Below are positions 25,601 through 32,502 of a stretch of 64,000 nt of DNA, piece after piece. Source of the DNA: Solirubrobacter ginsenosidimutans (GTDB lineage: Bacteria > Actinomycetota > Thermoleophilia > Solirubrobacterales > Solirubrobacteraceae); assembly GCF_027587205.1 (NCBI RefSeq), contig NZ_JAPDOD010000021.1, forward strand, positions 62,001 to 126,000, written 5' to 3'. The notes under the pieces are model-generated. The model saw only the letters and a list, made by a program, of their open reading frames with translations. It was not told where the DNA came from and searched no databases. The position numbers and the translations under genes are program-made. Within the stretch, counting starts at the first letter, position 1. Each line of letters begins with the position of its first letter.

Positions 25601-27044
25601 GTGGAGTCGTTGTTTGATCTCGGGCTGCCGGACTGTGTGGCCGAACTGCCCGCGGATCTCGCGGCGCTGGACGGGTTGCTGGCCGAGCCTGGGGTGTTGG
25701 CGCCGATCGAGGCGTCGTGGGCCGCGGACGCGCGGTGGTTCGGGCGCCCGACGGTGCCGATGGACCGCTTCGTGCGGTTGATGCTCGTCAAGGCGCGGTC
25801 GGGCTGGGGTATGAGACGCTCGTGCGGGGGAGGTCTCAGACTCGCTGCGTCTGCGGCGGTTCTGCCGGATCGGGCTGTGGGACCGGGTGCCGGATGAGTC
25901 CACTGTGCGCAAGCTCGTGCGGCGCCTGGGCGCGGAGGTGATCGAGGACATCTGCTCGCAGGTGATCGCCGCGGCGGCCAGCCCGACTGCGGGCGCTCGG
26001 CGCTTCGTCGTGCGGGCCGCGCGGATCGATTCGACCGTCGTGGAGTCAGAGATCCGCTACCCAACCGACCTTGGACTCGCCGAGGACGCCGCGCGGGCGC
26101 TGGCGCGTGAGGCGGCCAAGGCGCGCGGGCTGGCTGGTGTTGGGGCGCCGCGGGTGAAGGATCGCTCACGCCAGGTCGCTGGCCGGCTGCGCCGCGTGAA
26201 CCGCTCGATCGCCGCGCGTACCGGCAAAAGCAAGGCGCTCGCTGACCGCTTGACCGGTGAGGCCGGCGAGCTGCTAGTGGTCTCGATCCGCGAAGCGCGC
26301 CGGCTCGCGGCCCGGTTGCGTGAGCGCGCCCGCGGTCGCGGCGCCCACGCCAAGCGGGCCGCCGCCGATCGGCTCCAGCGCGTGGCCGAGCTGGCCGAGA
26401 AGGTCTGCGCGCAGATCGCGTTGCGGGTCGCGGGCAACCCGATCCGCGATCGGCTGGTCTCGATCAGCGACCCCGACGCGCGCCCGATCCGCAAGGGCAA
26501 GCTCAACAAGCCGACCGAGTTCGGCTCCGTCATGCAGCTCGCCGAACTGTGCGAGAACACGCGCCGCGGCGCGCGCGGCCTGATCCTCCCGGTGAGCACC
26601 GGCATCGGCTCACTCAACGAGTCCCAGCTGCTGCCGTTCACCGGCCAGCGGCTTGATGACCTCAACCTGCGGCCCCGCGAGATCGCGCTCGACGGCGGCT
26701 TCACCCCCGGCCCCGTCCGCGCGTACCTGCCCGAGCCCGAGCGGCTGTTCATCAGCGGCCACCACGCCCCGCACGCCCGCAAGACCAACCGCCGGCTGGC
26801 CAAGTTCCGCGTCGGCGCCGAGGGCCGCATCAGCCACCTCAAACGCCGCTACGGCCTCGACCGATCGCGCCTGAAAGGCCACACCGGCGCCCGCACCTGG
26901 GCCGCCTGGGCGATCCTCGCCTACAACCTAGACACCCTCGCCCTCAAACCGCATGACCGGACCGGGCACGGCCCGCCCCGCGCGCCCGGCCCGGCCCAGC
27001 CAACCCGCCCGGGCAAGCCCACCAAGCCTGTCCGGCCCGCCTGA
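25601..27044 (+). pseudogene. DDE transposase, broken by two frameshifts
   Basis: Translation starts at GTG 25601 (ESLFDLGLPDCVAELP). At about 25809 the expected continuation GYETLVR lies in the -1 frame, and at about 25828 EVSDSLRLRRF lies in a further shifted frame that stays open to 27044. The main part has the catalytic triad: Asp in RIDSTVVES, Asp in IALDGGFTPG, Glu in GAEGRISHLKRRYG. The pattern resembles ISNCY-type transposases. Two shifts 20 bp apart suggest inactivation; programmed slippage on the G-runs (GGGGT, CGGGGG) is a less likely alternative. Confidence 0.75.
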
Positions 27045-27139
27045 GACCATCAGCACCAGTCGCGGAGCCGCCCGCCACGCGACTCACCCGATGAACGGCC
27101 GCGCCGCCCGCGCGGCCGTTCTCACGTACACCCGTTTAT

Positions 27140-27152
27140 CAGCGGCAAGTAG
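27140..27152 (-). repeat. Right terminal inverted repeat of the insertion sequence
   Basis: CAGCGGCAAGTAG, complementary to the left end with three mismatches, is followed directly by CTAG. Confidence 0.55.
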
Positions 27153-27677
27153 CTAGAGCGGATCGCAGAACGGCCCTACTCCGGTCGGGAATGTGATCGG
27201 ATCTCCGAACGCGTGAATCGGGTCAAAACGATTCAGGTCGCCGAAGTCCGTCGTGTAGACGGCGACGAAGCCGTTGGCGAGCCTCGCCGGCCCCCGTCCG
27301 TGCAGCAGGAACAGGTCCTCCATGAGCCCGGAGTACACGGTCGGCCTCGCCTTCGTGTTCGAGATCCGGAAGTGATTGCTGTAGAAGAACCGGTAGGTGT
27401 TCCCGGCCTGGTCGGTGGCCTTGCCGGGAATGATCGTCGTGTTCGCGATCGTCGTGATTCCGCGATGGGTCGTGGTCCGGGTGACCGAGGTCCCGGTTCC
27501 CGTCCCGGTGATCGTGGTGGCCGGCGGCAGGTGCTTGCAGTCCTCCGAAGTCATCACGAAGTTCCCGGGAACCCGCTCGACCGTGGTCTCCTCACCGGTC
27601 GCGACGGCGCCCGCCGGCAACAACAGGAGCGCGACGATCGCGGCAGCGGCTGATACCAGTCGCTTCAACTGGAACAC
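27153..27677 (-). CDS. Secreted protein of unknown function
   Basis: A 174-residue precursor with signal peptide (LKRLVSAAAAIVALLLLPAGAVA). GTG 27677 follows a GAGGGG Shine-Dalgarno sequence and fixes the start. The mature part starts with a threonine-rich stretch (TTITGTGTGTSVTRTTTH) and has NTYRFFYSNHFRISN and a C-terminal cysteine. No family recognised. Its TAG stop is the right CTAG of the insertion sequence. Confidence 0.65.
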   Translation of the reverse strand: MFQLKRLVSAAAAIVALLLLPAGAVATGEETTVERVPGNFVMTSEDCKHLPPATTITGTGTGTSVTRTTTHRGITTIANTTIIPGKATDQAGNTYRFFYSNHFRISNTKARPTVYSGLMEDLFLLHGRGPARLANGFVAVYTTDFGDLNRFDPIHAFGDPITFPTGVGPFCDPL

Positions 27678-27897
27678 CCCCTCAGGTTGGGCTGTGAGAC
27701 GGGAGCAGCCCGCGCCTGGCGGGCCCGTAGGAACCCCGGGGACCGCAATGCGGTCTCGCTCATGAGGTTCTGGTCGAGCGCCCATCGGGCTATCACCCGC
27801 GAGCGAGGCTACCCCCTCCGCGCACGGGTTGCAATGCCGGAAGCGGCGAGCGTATAGTCGGGCTCACGTCCCGCTCGCGACGCGCGCGGAGGCCGCG

Positions 27898-28464
27898 ATG
27901 CAGAAGCTCCTGACGCACCGGCCGGCAATGGCGGCGGCACCGCCCGCTAGGGACACCAGTGGGCTCAGCGAGCCGGTCTTCTACTTCATGACCGCTGTGG
28001 TCGTCATCCAGGGCGGCCACCTGGTCGAGCACTTCGTGCAGGCCCTGCAGGTCTTCGTTCTCGGCGTACCCGAAGACGACGCGCTCGGGCTGCTCGGCTA
28101 CGTGCTCCAGTTCAACGGCACCGAGGAGTGGCTGCACCTCGGCTACAACACGCTGTATCTGCTGTCCCTGTACGCGCTGATCCTGCCCCTCTGGCACATC
28201 ACGCCGGAGGTGATCACGAAACGGGCGTTCTGGATCTTCATCACCGCCAGCGTGTGGATCGAGAGCTGGCACATGGTCGAGCACGGCGTGATCATCTCCA
28301 ACGTGATCGCCAACGGCGGCTGCCCGTGCCCCGGCATCGGAGATGCCGCGCTCGGGCTCAGCGACACGATCCTGCACCTCGTCTACAACCTCGTCGCCTA
28401 TATCGGCATCGCCTACGCCTACGTGCTGATCCTCCGACACCGCGGGTACGGGCGCAGCCGCTGA
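27898..28464 (+). CDS. Histidine-rich multi-pass membrane protein
   Basis: A 188-residue protein with four or five membrane segments. Histidines sit in or beside helices in a repeated pattern: GGHLVEHFVQ, EEWLHLGYN, LWHITPE, ESWHMVEHGVI and TILHLVYN. A periplasmic-looking loop has GGCPCPG. Such paired HxxEH-like motifs suggest binding of haem or a metal (inference). CGGAGG precedes ATG 27898. I cannot name a family with confidence. Confidence 0.65.
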   Translation: MQKLLTHRPAMAAAPPARDTSGLSEPVFYFMTAVVVIQGGHLVEHFVQALQVFVLGVPEDDALGLLGYVLQFNGTEEWLHLGYNTLYLLSLYALILPLWHITPEVITKRAFWIFITASVWIESWHMVEHGVIISNVIANGGCPCPGIGDAALGLSDTILHLVYNLVAYIGIAYAYVLILRHRGYGRSR

Positions 28465-28710
28465 CTGGTTGCCCTGATCGATTCGGCGACGCGCCAACCC
28501 GAACAGCGCGGGTGCTCGCAGGTGCAAACACCCGCGCGTGACCCGCACTCGACCGCGGCGCCCAGCGGTGCCACGCCGCTGGGTAGCTCGCTGCTTCCCC
28601 ACGGAACGCTCCGAGGTCCCCGGACGAGCAGCGCCAGCCGCCGGCGGCGGCTTGTTCGCTCCGCAAGTCGTGATCGCTTCCTGGCGCGACGCTGCATTTA
28701 TCCGGAGGAA
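28465..28710. other. Non-coding stretch before repeat R1
   Basis: I see no gene here. A frame open from 28522 runs on into the repeat and reads as low-complexity arginine/serine, so it was not accepted. No hairpin or promoter stands out. Confidence 0.5.
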
Positions 28711-29150
28711 GTAGCTAGGGACGGAAGTCAACTGCGCCGGGTGGGGGAGGGGGAGTGGTCCGCCCTCCGTTACTGGCTCGCCGTGAGTCGGCTGCTCGGC
28801 TCGGCTCTGTTGGCTCGAATTGCGGTGCCGGGATACCGACAGCTACGGGCCACGGAGGCAGAAAGTGCGTCCCTCGCACGCCTTCTCCCGGTCGCCGTGG
28901 TCGACCGTGCGCGTTTGGCGGTCAGGTCGCCGTCTTCGATCAGGGTCGCACTGTTCGAGCTGGCGCGTTGGTGGGGGTGATGTACAAATGAGTCCTCACA
29001 GGACCCGTTTGTACATCACCCCCTCGCAACCCGCTCCCGCGGGGTGATCGGCGTGCGTGAGAACGCGCTTTCTGTCTCCGTGGCCCGTACCTTGACGGTC
29101 AGTCTCGGAGGGCGCACCGAACCCTCCCCACCTGGAGCAGTTGACGTTCG
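28711..29150. repeat. Composite palindromic repeat, copy R1
   Basis: The left arm includes AGTCAACTGCGCCGGG followed by a G-rich tract. The right arm ends CTCCCCACCTGGAGCAGTTGAC, its inverted counterpart with changes. 28711-28850 matches 36359-36497 of R2 in inverted orientation, while 28894-28916 matches 36159-36181 of R2 in direct orientation. A central palindrome lies at 28973-29023. Part of the right half (from 29039) is shared with R3. No credible protein is encoded. Confidence 0.75.
28973..29023. repeat. Central palindrome of R1
   Basis: Two 24-base arms around the 3-base loop CAC pair at 22 of 24 positions. The arm begins GGGGGTGATGTACAAATG. The same palindrome, perfect and with GAACAAATG, is at 36236-36286. 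Confidence 0.85.
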
Positions 29151-29155
29151 GCCGT

Positions 29156-29332
29156 CTACGCGCGCCGGCGCTGCCCTGCGAGCGTGCCGGTGCCGCCCGC
29201 CAGGGCGCCCACACCCACGAGCAGAACCACGAGCTGCGGGATCAGGACGCCGACGCCGAGGAGGATCAGGCCCAGGAGCGCCAGGGCGGCGGCCAGGAGG
29301 GTGAGTCGGTCACGTGTGTCGATGTGATCGAT
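29156..29332 (-). CDS. Possible small membrane protein or remnant without a clear start
   Basis: The minus strand reads DRLTLLAAALALLGLILLGVGV, then PQLVVLLVGVGALAGG, ending in QRRRA before TAG at 29156-29158: two hydrophobic helices in about 57 codons. No ATG, GTG or TTG lies in frame upstream within reason, so the gene is either a remnant or uses a rare start. Function unknown. Confidence 0.25.
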   Translation of the reverse strand: MDHIDTRDRLTLLAAALALLGLILLGVGVLIPQLVVLLVGVGALAGGTGTLAGQRRRA

Positions 29333-29480
29333 CCTAGGAAAGTCCTCGGTCGATTTCGTGCGACTTCGGTCGGAAATATGTCCAGCGCGATTCGACGGGA
29401 AGTCGGGTTCGCGCCGTCCTTAGGTGCGATGGAGGACGGCTTTAGCGGCCGAATAGCCAAGGGCTTGACCCTTGGGCATC

Positions 29481-29771
29481 GTGACCCGCGACACCCCGAC
29501 CTCTGACGCTGCCGTGCGCCGCCAAAGCATCGCCCCAGGATTCGCCGCCACGGCCATCGTGGTCGCGCTGCTGGCGGGGGCGTACTTCGCCATGACCCGC
29601 GATCAGTCGCCGTCGGTCCGGCACGCGCAGCCCGCACATCTCACGACCGGACCGGACGTGACGCTGTATGTCCAGGGCTCAGACGGCGCGTACCGCGTCT
29701 CCAGTCAGGTGGTCACGATGACGGAAATGACGCCGACCCCCACCCCGACGCCGTCCGCGATCGCGCCGTAG
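29481..29771 (+). CDS. Small membrane-anchored protein
   Basis: A 96-residue protein with one membrane segment (IAPGFAATAIVVALLAGAYFAM) near the N-terminus and a short outside domain ending in a Thr/Pro-rich tail (MTPTPTPTPSA). Start GTG 29481; a TTG three codons earlier is possible. No family recognised. It lies 11 bp before the DUF4177-like gene. Confidence 0.5.
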   Translation: MTRDTPTSDAAVRRQSIAPGFAATAIVVALLAGAYFAMTRDQSPSVRHAQPAHLTTGPDVTLYVQGSDGAYRVSSQVVTMTEMTPTPTPTPSAIAP

Positions 29772-29782
29772 GCTCCGGCGCC

Positions 29783-29986
29783 ATGCCGACCTACGAATAC
29801 CGGACCGAAGTGCTGACGCACGGCTTCCTCGGGCGCAAGGACGAGGAGTTCGACCGCAAGGAGTTCGAGGAGCGCCTGAACCGGGTCGGCGCCGAGGGCT
29901 GGGAGTTCGACAAGCTGATCCCGAACATGGCGCTGCACGGCGAGAAGGACGGTCACCTGATCGTCTTCAAGCGCGAAAACGGCTGA
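29783..29986 (+). CDS. DUF4177-like small protein
   Basis: A 67-residue protein: MPTYEYRTEVL, then FEERLNRVGAEGWEFDKLIPN and HLIVFKRE. The central LN-x-x-G-x-x-GWE followed by a beta strand is the DUF4177 signature. Function of the family is unknown. Confidence 0.75.
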   Translation: MPTYEYRTEVLTHGFLGRKDEEFDRKEFEERLNRVGAEGWEFDKLIPNMALHGEKDGHLIVFKRENG

Positions 29987-30015
29987 CTCTCACGGTCCTA
30001 ACAGGGCGGTGAACC

Positions 30016-30047
30016 GCCGGGCGCGCCGCGTAAGCGCCGCGCCCGGC
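30016..30047 (+). terminator. GC-rich hairpin after the DUF4177-like gene
   Basis: GCCGGGCGCG (30016-30025) and CGCGCCCGGC (30038-30047) form a perfect 10-bp stem with a 12-base loop, 30 bp after the stop. It lacks a U-tract but fits actinobacterial terminators; it could also act in the leader of the next gene. Confidence 0.5.
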
Positions 30048-30051
30048 GCGA

Positions 30052-30078
30052 GACGAACGGAACGTATTGCCGTTCGTC
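30052..30078 (+). promoter_or_regulatory. Inverted repeat just upstream of the propeller gene
   Basis: GACGAACGG and CCGTTCGTC are perfect 9-bp arms around AACGTATTG. The repeat ends 5 bp before the GGAGG Shine-Dalgarno sequence, so as RNA it could control ribosome access and as DNA it could be an operator. Confidence 0.5.
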
Positions 30079-30093
30079 CCATGGAGGATCACC

Positions 30094-31203
30094 TTGAAGT
30101 TCTCTCGTTTCGCCGGCGCCGCCGGCGCCGCGCTCGCGGCCGCCGCGCTGCTCGCCGGGCCGGCCGCCGCGAGCCCGCAGCGGGCCGCGGGCGCCGTCTT
30201 CGTCCAGACCGACGACCCGGCCGGCAACACCGTCGTCGCCTACGACCGCACACCTGACGGCAGCCTCAAGCCGGCCGGCAGCTATCGCACCGGCGGCCTC
30301 GGCGGCGTGCTCGACGGCTCGGTCGTCGATCACCTCGCCTCGCAGGGCTCGCTGCAACTCGACCGCGAGCACGGCCTGCTCTACGCGGTCAACGCCGGGA
30401 GCAACACGATCACGGTCTTCGGCGTCGACGGCGACCGCCTCGTCCGCCGTCAGGTCCTGCCGTCATTCGGCGACTTCCCGGCCAGCATCGCCGTTCACGA
30501 CAACCTCGTCTACGTGCTCAATGCTCGCAGGGGCGGTTCGGTCCAGGGCTACGTACGGATCGCCGGGTTCCTCGTGCCGATCCCCGCGTGGCACCGGGCG
30601 CTCGGCCTCGATCCGGCCGCGACGCCGGAGTTCACCCACACGCCCGGCCAGGTCGCGTTCACGCCCGACGGCAACCGCCTGCTCGTGACCACCAAGGCGA
30701 GCACCAACGCCGTCCAGGTCTTCGACGTCGACCGCCTCGGCGGCCTGGCGTTCAAGCCGACCACGACCACGCTGGCCGGAGCGGTGCCGTTCGCGGTCGC
30801 CTTCGACCCGCGCGGGAACCTCGCGATCGCCGAGGCCGGCCCGAACGCGGTCGCGACATTCGGCATCGACCGCCGTGGCACGCTGCAGCCGATTGCTCAG
30901 GCGGCCACCGGCCAGGCGGCGACCTGCTGGATCGTCGACGTCGGCGGCCGGCTGTACCTGTCCAACGCCGGCAGCGGCACGATCTCGGCCTTTGACGGCG
31001 CCCTGCGGCCGGTCGGCGTGACGTCTACCGGCGCCGGCACCGTCGATGCTGCCGGCTCTTCCGACGGGCGCTTCCTCTACGTGCAGACCGGCGCCGCCGG
31101 TGGCGTCGACGCCTTCCGTGTCGGCTCTGACGGCTCGCTCACGCCCGCCGGCTCGGTCGCCGTTCCGGGCGCCGCGGGCGGGGAGGGCATCGCCGCCTCC
31201 TGA
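30094..31203 (+). CDS. Secreted lactonase-like beta-propeller protein
   Basis: A 369-residue precursor starting at TTG 30094, chosen because GGAGG (30083-30087) lies 6 nt upstream and the signal peptide (LKFSRFAGAAGAALAAAALLAGPAAA) begins there. The mature part has YVM/YNA-type blades: VFVQTDDPAGNTVVAYDR, LLYAVNAGSNTITVF, VAFTPDGNRLLVTTKAST, LYLSNAGSGTISAF and RFLYVQTGAAGGVDAFRV. This is the 6-phosphogluconolactonase (Lactonase) propeller type; here exported, so a sugar-phosphate lactone is unlikely as substrate. Confidence 0.78.
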   Translation: MKFSRFAGAAGAALAAAALLAGPAAASPQRAAGAVFVQTDDPAGNTVVAYDRTPDGSLKPAGSYRTGGLGGVLDGSVVDHLASQGSLQLDREHGLLYAVNAGSNTITVFGVDGDRLVRRQVLPSFGDFPASIAVHDNLVYVLNARRGGSVQGYVRIAGFLVPIPAWHRALGLDPAATPEFTHTPGQVAFTPDGNRLLVTTKASTNAVQVFDVDRLGGLAFKPTTTTLAGAVPFAVAFDPRGNLAIAEAGPNAVATFGIDRRGTLQPIAQAATGQAATCWIVDVGGRLYLSNAGSGTISAFDGALRPVGVTSTGAGTVDAAGSSDGRFLYVQTGAAGGVDAFRVGSDGSLTPAGSVAVPGAAGGEGIAAS

Positions 31204-32472
31204 TCACGCGGGCGCGGGACGCTCGTCGCCGACGACGTCGCGTTCGTCGGCGGCGGCGTTCTGGCGCCGCGAGAGCGCGATGAACGGGAGCGCGAGCAGC
31301 GAGATCCCGGCGCTGATCAGATACGTGGGCGGATAGCCCCAGACGTCGGCGGCGCGGCCCAGGGCCGGCTGCGTCCAGACGCCGCCGCTGGAGCTCATCA
31401 GCGAGTCGAACGAGAGGATCGTGGCACGCTGGCGCGAGGGGATCAGGCCGTTCATGTACGCCTGGCGGATCGGCATCGTCGCCGCGAACAGCAGCGCCCA
31501 CACGACCGCGAAGCCGATCGCGGCCCAGAAGGACTCGAAGGTGCCGAGGCCGATCAGGGCCAGCGAGCTGAGCGCCGCGGTGAGCAGCAGCGCCGACGTG
31601 CGCCGCTTGAAGCGGGCGCGGATGTAGGGCGCGCAGAGGCCGCCGAGGATCTGGGCGCCGGCGACGATCGCCGCCGAGAGCCCGGCGATCACGTACGCGT
31701 GCGGGTCGCCGTAGAGATCGAGCAGGTAGGGCTGCAGCGCGTAGAAGCCGTAGATCCCGATGCCGCCGGTGACCAGCGCCTCCATCATCAGCCACTTCAC
31801 CGCGGGCACGCGCCAGCCGTACTCGACCGACGCGGACGCGATCTTGCGCATCTCGCCGAGCGGGCGCCCGCCCTTCTCGGCCTTGAAGCCGATGTCGAAC
31901 ATCAGCCGGAAGGCGACGACGAACATCACCGCGAGGACCGCCGCGCGCAGGACGAACGGCGCGCCGAGGCTCACCTCCTGGGCGATGACGCCTCCGGCGA
32001 GCGAGCCGGTGAGCATCGCGCCGCCGCCGACCATCTGCCCGCGCCCGAAGACGTCCTCGAGCTCACCGTCGAAGCCGGTCGCGTGCAGCGCGTCGACGAG
32101 CCACGCCTCGACCGCGCCCGAGAAGAAGGTGAACCCGAGGCCCAGCGCCAACGACGCCAGCGCCCACGCCCAGAACGGCGCGGTGATCTCCCACAGCAGC
32201 ACGTACGCCAGCGTCGCGACGGTCAGCGTCACGGTTCCGAGCAGGTAGGACGCGCGCCGTCCGACGGTGTCGGCGACGATCCCCGTCGGCACCTCGAAGA
32301 GCACCATGCCCGCGGTGAAGAACGCGTTGGCCGCGAACGCCTCGAGGTTCGAGAGTCCCGCGTCGAGCAGGAAGATCGTGTTGATCCCCCAGATGAACGA
32401 CGCCGCCAGCGTGTTCCCGAGCGTCAGAAGCAGGTAGACGCGTTGGACGGAACGCGGGGTGGGCATCACCAT
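31204..32472 (-). CDS. MFS transporter
   Basis: A 422-residue carrier with 12 predicted helices. The helix 2-3 loop FEVPTGIVADTVGRRASY is the MFS motif A variant D-x-x-GRR. Helix 8-9 and the late loop (PSRQRATILSFDSLM) resemble drug/sugar MFS proteins of the type often annotated without substrate. Its stop directly follows the stop of the convergent propeller gene with no overlap. ATG 32466 is an alternative start. Confidence 0.85.
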   Translation of the reverse strand: MVMPTPRSVQRVYLLLTLGNTLAASFIWGINTIFLLDAGLSNLEAFAANAFFTAGMVLFEVPTGIVADTVGRRASYLLGTVTLTVATLAYVLLWEITAPFWAWALASLALGLGFTFFSGAVEAWLVDALHATGFDGELEDVFGRGQMVGGGAMLTGSLAGGVIAQEVSLGAPFVLRAAVLAVMFVVAFRLMFDIGFKAEKGGRPLGEMRKIASASVEYGWRVPAVKWLMMEALVTGGIGIYGFYALQPYLLDLYGDPHAYVIAGLSAAIVAGAQILGGLCAPYIRARFKRRTSALLLTAALSSLALIGLGTFESFWAAIGFAVVWALLFAATMPIRQAYMNGLIPSRQRATILSFDSLMSSSGGVWTQPALGRAADVWGYPPTYLISAGISLLALPFIALSRRQNAAADERDVVGDERPAPA

Positions 32473-32502
32473 GGTTATGGGGACTCGCGGCGGCGGCGTG
32501 TC

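Larger units (their letters stand above)
25484..27152 (+). mobile_element. Insertion sequence (ISNCY-like) with CTAG target duplication
   Basis: About 1.67 kb. The ends CTACCTGCCCCGG (left) and CTACTTGCCGCTG (right, reversed) match at 10 of 13 positions. CTAG flanks both sides (25480-25483 and 27153-27156), as a 4-bp target duplication would. Inside is one transposase gene, broken by frameshifts. The left CTAG ends the membrane-protein gene and the right CTAG ends the convergent secreted-protein gene, so insertion spared both. Only one copy is in the window. Confidence 0.7.

Noticed and set aside
28522..28980. A 152-codon frame running into repeat R1
   Set aside because: Half of it is the repeat itself, and the same peptide fragment appears wherever the repeat occurs.
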